From NCBI RefSeq assembly GCF_000204055.1, contig NW_006768819.1:510091-574090 (forward strand): a stretch of 64,000 nt of DNA, written 5' to 3'. The stretch is from Melampsora larici-populina 98AG31. Taxonomy: Eukaryota > Basidiomycota > Pucciniomycetes > Pucciniales > Melampsoraceae. This document shows, in pieces, positions 23,631 through 34,328 of the stretch (position 1 is the first letter of the stretch; each line of letters begins with the position of its first letter). The notes beneath the pieces were generated by a model. It did no database searches, was not told the origin of the DNA, and was given only the letters and a program-made list of their open reading frames with translations. The position numbers and the translations under genes were made by a program.

Positions 23631-23852
23631 CCTGTTAGGGAATGCTAGTTAGTAACTAGTAAGAGAAATAACTATCTCAGTGACCAATAAGGAGCAGAAC
23701 AATACCTGTTAGGGAATGCTGGTTAGTAACCAGTAATAGATATAACTATCTCAGTGACCAATAAGGAGCAGAACAATACCTGTTAGGGAATGCTGTTTAG
23801 TAACCAGTAATAGATATAACTATCTCAGTGACCAATAAGGATCAGAAAAATA
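23631..23852 (+). repeat. 74-bp tandem repeat, three copies
   Basis: CCTGTTAGGGAATGCT begins at 23631, 23705 and 23779, an exact 74-bp period with no spacer. Copies 2 and 3 are nearly identical. Each copy has an internal GTTAGTAACCAG quasi-palindrome. Not a CRISPR (no unique spacers, eukaryotic context). Confidence 0.85.
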
Positions 23853-24384
23853 CCTGCTCGAAGTGATGAATAGAATTGGTAAGGAAAAGAGAAACTACAA
23901 TAGGTAATGAAGCACTCTTTATATATATCCCGAAGACATCACAAGATATGGTCAGATTACTAATAGCATTCACAGCAATGACATCATGATGAGAAAGATA
24001 TGAGTAAGATGATATCATAGCATATCAGACAAGAAAAGAATATAATAAGAATAAATATAAGATTAGATAACCCCAAATATATAGATAAGTTTTTAACTTC
24101 AATTTTCAATCCTGAGAGCATACATCAGCGGAGGCAGAGAATCTTCTCTCCACTGGGCACGCCGTAGCACTGATACCAAGATAGTCGCGTGCCAGGGAAC
24201 TCAAGACCGGATATTTGCTTGCGTTGAGCTGAACATAATAGGAATAGATGACATTCAGTGAAAAATCGAACCATTAGTTGAGAAATTGAGAAAGGGACAT
24301 GTAGACAAACCCTCCATCACTCCAACACCAGATGAGGGTTCTCCGCTACCTCTGGAGCTGGATCTTCTGCCATATCAAAATAGG
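23853..24384. other. Repeat-like spacer
   Basis: AT-rich, then a GC-richer patch (24120-24200) containing CACTGATACCAAGATAG, which on the minus strand resembles a primer-binding site of copia-type elements (TTGGTATCAGTG). No flanking long terminal repeats could be paired. No gene. Confidence 0.3.
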
Positions 24385-26420
24385 ATCAAAGCTCATTGGC
24401 GGTGTTTTGAAGGTTGCGTTCCTTGTGCTTGCGGAACTCCTTGTCCTCTTCATTCAACTTCTTGCTTTGACCCACAGGATTAGATAATGTTGACTGATTA
24501 TTAACTCCTTCATTCTCCATTTCAGACTTCCGATGGGTGTATGCTGATTCTATAAGTAACTTTTCCAGCTCTGACTCTTCGGAATTTGGTACAAAAGCAA
24601 AGTCAAAGTAATCCAAGCATTAGCTTGGATGCAAAATGGTTGCAAGGATTAATATGTTAGATCCAAGCGCTTCCTTGAGATAAGACTTCACTCGCACCAG
24701 CATGGCGTGGTGCATAGGGAAGAGCGGCTTGCTTTGAGATTGTGTGGTGTCTATCTTCTTTTGAAGATATTTCTGAAGCTTGACATACTCGTGTATGACA
24801 AGTCAAGCGGTGGGTCCGTCTTGTTCAAAGAATTTAGTTAAATTCTTAAACTCCTACAAAAACGTGTAATGAATAGTCTTTGAGTATTCCACCCAAATAC
24901 ATGATTTCAATGATCAAACAAAAGCAACTTGACTCACTTGAAGAAGCTCCATGAGAGCCCTCACTTGTTGCCATTTGTCGGGCAAAATCATGACCTTTTT
25001 AAATATACCTCGTGGTTGATTGATATTTGGAGGGAGTGCCGTCTTGCCAGCGCGACTGGTTTGACCTTGGTGCGGCTGATCCATCTGATCTTCTTTCAGA
25101 ATCTGATTGACGACCTAGGTTGATGAAATGAACGATTGTCAGTAAGAAACAGTGAAGTGAAAACATTATACTGTGCTTACCTCACAGGCATTGTACAACC
25201 GAGTCCAGCATTGTAGTTTGATATTCCATCAAATACCATAGCCAGGGATGGGCCTTGGAAGCTTTTCCTTTAACAATGCCTGGCTGACAGCGTCAAAAAG
25301 CATGCACATACACTACGCCAGATCACTAATTTACCGCTGAGTTCAGAAAATTGAAACTTTAGAAAACTATCACCAATACAGGGGAGTTCAGAAAAATTTG
25401 AAAAAATAATGATTCAATTCATGGGTGCTGTCCCCTCATTTCACATATTTTTGCATATTTTTGCCATGATTTTTGAAGTCTCCCCAAACCAAAATGCTCA
25501 CAGGGGATATTATGTCAGAAACTCAAATTTTGTCCAAAACTAGCAAGATTTGGGCAAAAACTTCCAATGCACAAAAATATGAGAATTTTTGTTCAATCAT
25601 CTGAACACTTGCAATTTATGGAAGCCACATGATGGCTCTACAAGGTTTATTAAGGTGCTGAAGCCATTGTAGTAATGACTTCTATGCTTATATATGGTTC
25701 CTGCTGTGTACGTCTCTTGATATATCTCACCCATTCTTGGAGACACACAACTTTTTTGTGCACCCAAGCTGTAGAGCCAGAGTGGCATTCAGAATGTCAA
25801 GACACTACATGTGTTGGAGCAAAATTGATGATTTTGTTGGTGTTGCAAGGGCACTGTGTCTCTACCTGCCAGTTTTGGACCAAAATTGGGTTTCTGACAT
25901 TATTTGCATTGTGGTTGTAAAAATATGAAAACATTTACCAGATGATTGGAATGCACCGAAGGGCCCAACCAATATTTTTTCATATTTTTCTGACCCCTCC
26001 CAGCTTTTCCATAATTTTCTATGTCTGCTCAATTTTCTAAACTCAGCAGTAAGTTTGCAATTTGGCATAGTGATAACTGCTGAACCACCGATCTTTTGTC
26101 CTACAACATCAAGCTATGTTGTGAACATGTTGTCAGCATGTTGTTGTTGTTAAAAGAAAATATTGGATATCAGTATTGTGTCACTTACTTTGGTTGTGAG
26201 CAGGTGAACTGCATTGCCCACATTCCGGTCGGTTGCAGACACTTCTTTGATTTCATACGGGCCATTGATCATGTTGTACCAAGTACTACTACTACTAGCC
26301 TCTTGAGAGCCAGTCACATTGACGTCATCGACTTCATCATCTGCTTCTGATTCGTCATCGGAGATCTTGTTGGTTTTGCTGCTTTCATCTTCTTCAATCA
26401 CCGTTGTAGTATTCAAAGCT
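24385..26420 (-). pseudogene. hAT-type transposase remnant
   Basis: On the minus strand, pieces with splice-like borders read in order. An acidic stretch (ESEADDEVDD) and TDRNVGNAVHLLTTK lie at 26150-26416. After the inserted MITE come GYGI-stop-WN (the family's RWN site), WTRLYNACE|VVNQILKED, PDKWQQVRALMELLQ|EFKNLTKFFEQDGPTA, YVKLQKYLQKK, ILATILHPS and YFDFAFVP. This matches the middle of hAT transposases. The N-terminal zinc finger and the C-terminal dimerisation region are missing and stops occur. The element is dead and interrupted at 25311-26072. Confidence 0.65.
25311..26072. mobile_element. CACTA-like MITE, 762 bp, TSD ATA
   Basis: It begins CACTACGCCA and ends TGGCATAGTG. Both ends continue as imperfect inverted repeats for about 40 bp (...GCTGAGTTCAGAAAATTGA mirrored). 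ATA stands on both sides (25308-25310, 26073-26075). A sister copy lies at 61256-62018. CAC ends plus a 3-bp duplication fit the CMC/CACTA superfamily. No transposase inside. Confidence 0.85.
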
Positions 26421-27452
26421 CAACAAGAGCTTTACAACACCTAAGAAGGGATAATCTACTACGTGTAATATAGTAGAAGTTGCCTAAAGACTGCCTTCTT
26501 CAAAGAAACCAGCACAAGGGCACTTGCTGACCACTTTGTGATAACAGAGAAAAAGATAAAGGCACCAGAGAAATAAAGCAATACTGTTGCGTAGTATTAT
26601 TCCCAGATTCTAAGCGCAAAAAGTCCACACACTATGTTATTACTAGCAATACTGCTGTTAAGTATTATTCCCAATTTGACTTATAGTCTTCAACACACGT
26701 AAATAAATTTCTCCTTGCTTTGAAGGGGCGGATTTAAGTGATCTTAGTACAAATATAGCAAATAAATGATGATTTATAACACTACAACAAAGGAATTAGA
26801 TGCAGAAAGGGGAAAAACAATACCAAAATCATCAAGGAGTACTTATATCCACATGTAACAACCTCTACAATAGTCAACAGCTTCAAAAACCAGTCAAATC
26901 CGCCTAAAGAACCCTAAAAACCATGTAATGATGCAATGTAATGATCTTGTTACTAATGTATGATGTAAGTTTGCACAGCCAAAAGTGATCAATGACGCAA
27001 CGATTTAATGTACAGCACTTCTTAAGATGAATACAGGTGATTTTTCCTTGTAAACTAGCTGCAAACCAATTTTTGAGATTAGAAATTTTTTCAGATGTGG
27101 TCCAATTTTGATCTACTATAGTGCATCTTGTAGCCCTGGTGATACTGATCATTTATGACACCCATATGACCTATTTCTGACGAGTGATGAGTAAGATATT
27201 GAGTTGTGAAGTTAAGGTTTTTGGTGTTACATGTTGACTTGTGACTGTAAATTCAAGATTCACACCAATTTCCAATTTCCCTTATGGCTTTTTACATACA
27301 CCTACGTTACTAATGATGCAAAGCTTGTATATTTTGTAATACACTCTTCTGCATTGAATGAGCTATCTACCAACCTAATCTGACGTCATTTGACATATGT
27401 AATTAGCTGAAAACCTTCATTTTCGACGAAATTCACCTATTTTCTTCACTTT
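26421..27452. other. AT-rich intergenic region
   Basis: No gene. A two-copy direct repeat (GCAATACTG...AGTATTATTCCCA at 26578 and 26647) and an isolated TGACGTCA palindrome (27381-27388) are the only patterns seen. Confidence 0.4.
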
Positions 27453-27925
27453 TGTGAGCTACTAGCGTCTTTCAGGCTAGTAAGTCACTAAAGAAAAGGA
27501 TGAGAATAATAAACTGAGTTTATTATGAGCGTGGGAAACTTATTTAAAGTTTTAAATAAGGTTATAAGAAAATGCGTGGGATCAAATCCGCACTGACTTC
27601 AGTTAGATGACCTCTTAACAGAGGGTTTGGATACAAATCCGGGAATTAATGCAAGACAAGAAGTCTTCTAGCAGGATGTAAAGCAGAAACTACAGTCTAG
27701 TTTCGTGCCCAAGCTAACAACACTTTACTCTAGAGTTTGTTAATCAAGGGAAATATCACCTAGTGATATTTAAAGTTCTTTAAACTCTGTACACAGAGAA
27801 ACTCCCGTGAATTGAGAGTTTCTCAAGTTATTGAATTCCCTCAATAACTTGAGCAGTACTTCAAGGATCACCTCCTGAGAGAAGTCTTCAAAAGAACTTC
27901 AACAAACAACCAAAGTAAGGATCAA
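27453..27925. other. Run of consecutive short perfect hairpins
   Basis: At least seven non-overlapping perfect stems follow each other. They are ATAATAAACT/AGTTTATTAT (27506-27526), CTTATTTAAA/TTTAAATAAG (27539-27560), GAAACTA/TAGTTTC (about 27686-27704) and AAATATCAC/GTGATATTT (about 27751-27771). The last three are CTCTGT/ACAGAG (about 27785-27798), GAGAAACTC/GAGTTTCTC (about 27796-27824) and CAAGTTATTGA/TCAATAACTTG (about 27824-27851). Several weaker ones lie between. The stems do not share a sequence. A short ORF starts right after. Function unknown. Confidence 0.6.
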
Positions 27926-27940
27926 TAAGAGAAATATATC

Positions 27941-28138
27941 ATGTCTAACAATGAGGACAAGAACTCTATTTATCTGATTGATGAAGTTATTGATAATTTG
28001 TTTGAATGTAATGATGATGATGATGATTTTCCTGGCGGGTCAGAGAGCTCTTTATATACTCAAAACCCTGAAAATCCTTTATGTACAACTTGTGGTTTGA
28101 TTACATACTCATTTGACGTATGTAATCATGAATTTTAA
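27941..28138 (+). CDS. Short ORF after the hairpin run (65 aa)
   Basis: MSNNEDKNSIYLI... with an Asp run and C-x2-C (CTTCG). Its stop lies just after a further perfect 11-bp hairpin (28098-28128) that is inside the reading frame. No domain recognised. Coding status is uncertain. Confidence 0.25.
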   Translation: MSNNEDKNSIYLIDEVIDNLFECNDDDDDFPGGSESSLYTQNPENPLCTTCGLITYSFDVCNHEF

Positions 28139-29021
28139 TTATTTATTTATTATCTGATTACACACATGTGTAACTCTTGTGTTACTCATGTGATGCGCAC
28201 TTGTGAAAGGCAGTCTTACATAATGCAACCTTTTGGTCACATTTACATATATGTACATATGTAATTTCATATGTAACTATATGTAATTACGTATGTACTT
28301 GGCTCTTGAAACTGAGCCATGAGTTGTAATTATTATTTTTGTTATTTTATAGTTATTTAGGCAGCCCTTTGGTACTAGTAATAGGGCTCGGGGCTGACAA
28401 CTTTTCACAGCTGCTACTCTCTTTTTCTTGCTCATGTAATATGACATCATCTCCCACAACCTTAAAAACCCCGGAAAATCCTCTTGGCAACCTTAATTTC
28501 CATCACTACCACCATTACATACGTAAACTACACATATAACCCTTGTTTACCATCTTTGAAAAAGTACCTTTCTGCTAATAACTTCTGTTTTCCCTTATCA
28601 ACCTTCAAGATTAAAATTGTTACTGTATAATAAAGTGTTGTTCTTTCATATTCTAACCTTAATAAACCCATAACTTAATTATTAATATCCTAAAAACTAT
28701 TTTCCAACTTTTACACCTATATTTTCAAATTTTTCTTATCTTTTCTTTTTCTGTCTTTTTGTAATAACTTTGTAAGTAAACTATAATGATCTTAAGAATA
28801 TATTTGAAATGAGATGACATAATATTGAACTAATAAGTATACATAAGCCTCTAAGAGCTTCAATTGATCTGAAAACCTGCATTTCAAATTTCCTGCTATA
28901 CTGAAGTTTCCTAATAACTTGATAAAGTAATGATGATTAATTTTCTTGATTGATTTCATAGATAGATCACCACACTGTGTGGGCATGTTGACGTGCTACA
29001 AGGATATTTACATGGTGATAC
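28139..29021. other. AT-rich region with ACATATGTAA-type words
   Basis: No gene. Repeated short palindromic words (ACATATGTAA, TACGTATGTA) cluster at 28230-28300, and AGCCCT/AGGGCT forms another small stem near 28362-28388. Confidence 0.4.
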
Positions 29022-30870
29022 CTGGAAAGATAGGTTAATGATATTTTCAAAAACTACACCTACACTTCCTTAATAGACTTGACAAGCATTTGATAGGCAC
29101 ATGAACACAACTCAGGTCAGGAAATCTTTGGCTTAACCATCATTGATCTTAATTCAAACAGGTTCAGACTCTGGGACCCAAGCTGCAATTACCAGACCTT
29201 GTAAGAGCCAAAAACTTTTTATTCACATGCAAAACATTCACCAAAGAAAGACATCAAGTCCCTCAACCTGGCCAACAAGGATGCCTTAAAATTTTTAATC
29301 TGAGGCATTCTTGGATGGCAATAGCCCTAGACCCAGTTTCTAAGTAATTCATCTGAGGCAATCTTTGGGGCCACAGAAAGCCTTGGATCAATTCCTTGGA
29401 TCAAAGGTTTAAGGTAATCTATATCTGAGGGTACCTCAGATTTTACAATCCAAGGTATCTTTGCTGGCAGTGAAACACCACCATCCTCAACAAAGCCATT
29501 TCTTTTGAATCAATCACTGAATATTTGGACAGCACATGGCAGTTGAAACATTGCTGGAACTGGGCTACAATTGCAGATCAAAACCGGCCAACAGACAGCC
29601 AACCCCCAAGGGATCAAAACCTCTCCCCTATCCTTTAGCACCAAATCATGTCTCCTCACCAAGATCAAGTATGGTATTTGAGACAGCTAACATAAACCTT
29701 TCACCTGACGCAGCCAGAGGGGTTTTACTGGTTCTGGAAACACAAGCAGCTTGATGGCAAAAGGCTCTAACAACACTTTAAGCAATGCAAAAAAAACTAT
29801 GCATGGTAGATGGTCCTATGTGGCACAGAAAAAATCCCATCTCCAGTGTCATTTCACAATTGCACAACAGCCTTGCTTGCACAATACAGCCTTGAATCTA
29901 TTGTAACAGGGTGTGAATAGAATCAGCTTGCAGATCACTGAGGTTCAAGTTGGCTGAGGAGTTCTTAAGAGTTTGGGTACTGGAGTTCTTGAATGTTTAG
30001 GTACTTTGGGTTCCTAGCTCATCAAAATTTTTGTTTTTGCTTGAAAAAAGATGCCATAAGTGTGCGTCTCAGGTAGCGCATCCTCAAAATCCTTTGAAAA
30101 GTTAATTTTGATGGAGGTGCAGTTTTGCTTTAGAGATTTTTCCAACTCATATATCTGTTTTATGTCTGAAAGATGCACCATTTTCTGGAATCCAGTCAGG
30201 CCCATTCAACTTGTATGCATTTCTGAGATGAGTCATGTTTTATGAGTCTATTGAAGAGAATTACTTCATTGCTGATCTGTTGAAGAATAGTGTTTCAATC
30301 AACCAGATGAAGGGTGTCTTAGATTTATGAACACTTCTTCATTCCATGTGTTTCATTTATAGTTCCACTAAATTTATGCCAAAGTTTTCTCATTTTTTAG
30401 CTTACATGGTCCATGTTCATTTTCTCATAGGTGGGTCTCTTCAAGATTTTCTTCATCATCAATCTTGAGTTCATACAAAGTTTTCTCCTTTTTAGCTTCA
30501 TGGTTCATTTTGATTTTGTCATAGGTGGGTTTCTTGAAGATTTTCTTTATCATCAATCTGGAGTTCATGATTGGAAACATGAATTTCAAATACCTCTATC
30601 TCTCTTGTTAGAAAAATACATCTAGCTCTCAGGCTTACTTTGGACACTTCTGATGCTTACAATACAACAGTCACCTCAGGAGTATTGTCTTTGAAACCCT
30701 TTTGAAAGGGCTATTGATTAAGCTTTATAGGTACAGATATTTATCAATTGCAGATAGATTTTTTGGACAGATGCAATACAAGGTTTGGAGATACAAAAAG
30801 ATCTCACTTCTTCTTTATTGAAAAATGTTTTTGGTATTGAATCTGAGAGAATACAGTATAGGTCAACAAT

Positions 30871-31293
30871 ATGAGACTTAGAATTGTTTACATCAACATA
30901 ATTCATTTGGCTTATCATCAGTCTTCAGGCCGCCCACTACAAGTTTTTCAACCTCATCAATTCACAAGTACAAATGCATCAACCTGTCCAATAGTCACCA
31001 ACTCAATTTTTGTTATGATCCCAGGTATGGATGTACAATGATTTGAAAGCGCAAGATATATGCAACAAATTCATGAACAAGCACATGAAAACTTTGAAAT
31101 GCAATCAAGGAACAATAGCTTTGAAAATGAACCTGAACCTAAACTGAACATGAAGGATGCTGGCTATTTCAGTCAAGATACACAAAAATGGATATATAAC
31201 TTTTTGGATGATATACTTACAGGAATCCAAGACAATTATCTATATAATAGCTTTATGGTTTGGGGGATATATCATCTCAAAAGATATGCATAG
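30871..31293 (+). pseudogene. Small secreted-protein family, copy 2a (one stop)
   Basis: A 141-codon frame from ATG at 30871 with a single in-frame TGA at 31039-31041, where copy 1a has a Cys codon (TGT). The start region is open here, unlike in copy 1a. The C-terminal part (IHEQAHENF..., KW, LDDILTG, LKRYA) is kept. Confidence 0.65.
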
Positions 31294-31541
31294 GGGAGTC
31301 TAAAGATGGGATATGCCAAAGTCAAGTAAAGATATCCATACAGTCTCACCAAATACAGTATTTTGATAAAAAATATTTTGCAGAATTTCTTCAAGCTCAT
31401 TTCAAGATAGTGGGAATTAAAATGTTCATGATGTCTAACATTTGTAACTTCATGTACAAATCTAATTTCAGTTTGAGACACTTTCTATCAGTAATTTTGA
31501 GGAAACCAGAGCTGGATTTAACATCATTTTGTACCAGCGCT

Positions 31542-31817
31542 TTATTGGTTCAGTTGCAATAAGCTCCCAAGCAAACATAGCCCATATGATCCACTGTGGT
31601 ATGGAGAAACCGCTCTAGAATGTCTGCACAGCACTATGTAGGATCCCACAGTTCTTCTGAGCTTGATGTGAGGTACGACTAGGTTTGGAAGCCTCAAAAT
31701 GAAATTTGCAGCAAACAGGGTGGCAAATAATTCTTCTCTCAGAAAAAGGGGAGTTGTTTCAAAAGCTCCTCTTTGAGGGGGTGGAAAGCATGTGCATAAA
31801 GAAATTAGACAAGTCAA
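31542..31817 (-). pseudogene. Minus-strand ORF family, member 2a
   Basis: Contains TTPLFLREELF and NFILRLPNLVVPHIKLR. The family's FEASKP signature is readable in another frame here, which points to a degenerate copy. It is a hybrid of the two copy-1 members (left side like 19.3 kb, right side like 20.2 kb). Confidence 0.3.
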
Positions 31818-31989
31818 GTCAGAGTTATGTTGATCAGATTATGGCGTGGGGTTTCCAACACATATCTTCATTTTCTCGTTGAATACTGTTTGAGGGAATC
31901 ATGCAGAATTCATATTGGCACTGAGGATAGTTGATGATTTTGATATAGGTCACTGTCCAGTTCTTCTAACTATGTTTTATAACAAGCAA

Positions 31990-33299
31990 CATATATTTTA
32001 AAACTCTGGGTTTGATCTAGAGACCAATAGATAATTCCCCAAGAAAATCAAAAAATTGGACATGGCCACCCACTGGCAAGACAAAAAAGTATCTCACAGA
32101 TTGTGAAACCAATTAATCCAAGACACCCAAGGAGGGTTGAGGAGACGATAAATTGGGCTCTATGTGTAGATTTTTATCATTTGCACTCATCTTTGAAATT
32201 CATGGATGAGCTGTTGTATCTTTGGACTTCAATCTGAATGGGTCCACCTGAAGAGATGGTTTGATGATATTTATACATGCTAGATAGTCTTACATAGCAC
32301 ATAAAAATACTATTCTTGGTTTCATGTCACAAAGGCACAACAGCCTCTCTGGCACAATAGGGGCTTGATGCATTTCAATGCCCTTGCATACTGAAAAGCC
32401 ATGAAGGGTATTTATTCCCTCCAGGTTTGAAATAAGCTATGTCATAGATTAAACTCTGTGTTTTAGCAGGGTTTGTCCAGAATCAGCTGTCAGATAACTG
32501 GGGTTAAAGTAGGATAAAATGTGACTAGATGTTTGGGTACTTTGGCCTCCCAGTCCTTCAAAATGTTTTTTTTTGAAAAAAGGATACCATGAGTGTGCTC
32601 CTCAGGGCGGGCTACCTCAGCATTCTTTGAATGTAGGAATTCCAAACAGACTTTTGGCGTTCGGGCAGTTTTGTGTTGGGCAATTTTCCAACTTGAATAT
32701 CTGTATTATGCCTGGCTGGTGTACCATCATCTGGCATACAGTCAGGACTGGGCAAACTGTATGCATTCCTGAGATGATTCATGTTTTATGAGTCTATGGA
32801 ATAGTCTGCAGTCATTCCTGATCTGTTTGAACATAGTGTTTCAAGGAACAATATCAAGGGTGTATTGAATTCATGTTATTTCATTCCCCGTGCATGCTTT
32901 ATTATCCAATTGTTCTACAATAAATATTCTCAACTTTTGTCCTTCAACCTTAAAAGCTCCTTCTCCTTTTGATTTCAAAATTTCTCTCAATTGTTTACCA
33001 TCAATCTTGAGCTCATACCTGCAGTGAGTACATGATTCTATCATTTTCTTATCTCTCTTGTTATAGAAGTGCATCTAACTTTCAGGCTTACAAATTGAGA
33101 TTACTTCTGATACTTTCATTGATCTCTCAATAACCTTCTCAAGTTGCTATTGATTGAGGGACATTGGTATGATAATTCCTGAATTTTTGATAGATCTTTT
33201 GAGTGCCTTCAAAGAAAGGCTCACAAGTAACAACACATGAGCTGACTTTTCTTTTGTTTTGAAAGTCATTTGACATAAAATACAGTATACTACAATATC
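31990..33299. other. Upstream part of unit 2b
   Basis: Counterpart of 20.46-21.75 kb, no gene. Leader and upstream sequence of the 33300 gene are nearly the same as in copy 1 (GCTGACTTTTCTTTTGTT, TTGACATAAAATACAG). Confidence 0.5.
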
Positions 33300-33716
33300 A
33301 TGAAAATTATAATTACTTTTCTCAGTATGATCCTTTATGCTGTGAATACAGCATCAGGTCTTTGGTTACCTGCTATTGAACCTTCTCATATCTCAAGAAC
33401 TGATGCAATTACCTGCCCAAGAGTCACTGAACCAATTTCTGTGGCCTACCCAATCACCTACCAGCAATGTTTTGAAACAGAAAGATACATGCAACAGATT
33501 CATGAACAAGCACATACAGACTTTGGCACTGAATCAACTAAAGATATTCTTGAAACCAACCCTGAAATTAACACAAAGAATGTAGGCTTTCTCAGGAAAG
33601 AGACACAAAAATGGATACCTGAACTTGTGCTAGATATCCTTACAGTACTACGAGACAATTCTATATACAACATCTTGATGGTTTGGGTGATGCGTTATCT
33701 TAGGAGATATGATTAA
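33300..33716 (+). CDS. Candidate small secreted protein, copy 2b
   Basis: Intact 138-residue single-exon frame, sister of the 21755 gene. It has the same signal peptide (MKIIITFLSMILYAVN), the same length, and ends WVMRYLRRYD. Two Cys (TCPRV, QQCFE) against one in copy 1b. Differences are spread over the whole protein with no frame damage, consistent with both copies being maintained or with recent duplication. Function unknown; an effector role is speculation from size, secretion and cluster. Confidence 0.6.
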   Translation: MKIIITFLSMILYAVNTASGLWLPAIEPSHISRTDAITCPRVTEPISVAYPITYQQCFETERYMQQIHEQAHTDFGTESTKDILETNPEINTKNVGFLRKETQKWIPELVLDILTVLRDNSIYNILMVWVMRYLRRYD

Positions 33717-33967
33717 AGGAGTCCAATGACTTGATATGCTGAAGCAAGGTGAAGCTAACCCCAAATCCCACAAATTGTTTGCCTCATAGAGGCTCTTGTA
33801 CATAATTTATTTGTGCTAATGTTGAGATAGTGGGAATTTGACTGCCTATGGTTTCCAGAATTTTGAACTTCATGCCAAACCATTTCTATTGTGAGTGTTG
33901 GGGAAATCAGAGCTGCAAATAACTTCACTGTGAAGTTTCCAAGCATGTATACCAGCTCTGTATTGAT

Positions 33968-34207
33968 TTAGTGGTGATAAACCTGTGAGTTAACATAGTC
34001 CAGATCCACTACAATTTGAGAAAAGAGTGCCAGGCAGTGTGCAAGCCTATTGAGTATGACAAATGTCTTCTGAGTTAAGTGTGAGGTCAGACATGGTTTG
34101 GAAGCCTCCAAATTGACTTTGAAGCAAACATGGCAACAAAAGCTTCTTTTCTCAGGCAAAGGGGGGTTGTAACTAAGCCCATCCTTGAGGCAGTCGGTTA
34201 CATACAC
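33968..34207 (-). CDS. Minus-strand ORF family, member 2b (79 aa)
   Basis: Counterpart of 22423-22665 with one codon less: NPPLPEKRSFCCHVCFKV and LEASKPCLTSHLTQKTF. Same convergent position behind the secreted-protein gene. No function recognised. Confidence 0.3.
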   Translation of the reverse strand: MYVTDCLKDGLSYNPPLPEKRSFCCHVCFKVNLEASKPCLTSHLTQKTFVILNRLAHCLALFSQIVVDLDYVNSQVYHH

Positions 34208-34255
34208 AAAAAGAGATCAGGAAATTCAAGACAGATGTATGTTTGTAGCCTATGG

Positions 34256-34328
34256 CTTTCAAGCGGAAACTCAGCACTTATGTGTTTAGCCCCAAGGACA
34301 GGCATAGATGCTGAGGTTTGCTTGAAAG
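34256..34328. ncRNA. 73-bp fold-back, second copy
   Basis: Same stem as at 22714-22786, with changes only in the central part. Confidence 0.35.

Noticed and set aside
23631..23852. CRISPR-like array
   Set aside because: Direct 74-bp units without unique spacers in a eukaryotic genome; a minisatellite.
23631..24200. Solo LTR with primer-binding site (TTGGTATCAGTG on the minus strand)
   Set aside because: No second LTR, no CA end at the right place and no target duplication could be shown.
25675..25928. ORFs of 63-81 aa inside the CACTA-like MITE
   Set aside because: Present in both MITE copies only as fragments, with no domain; chance frames in a non-coding element.
27453..27925. Hammerhead ribozyme or retrozyme
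   Set aside because: No CTGATGA...GAAA core could be placed among the stems.
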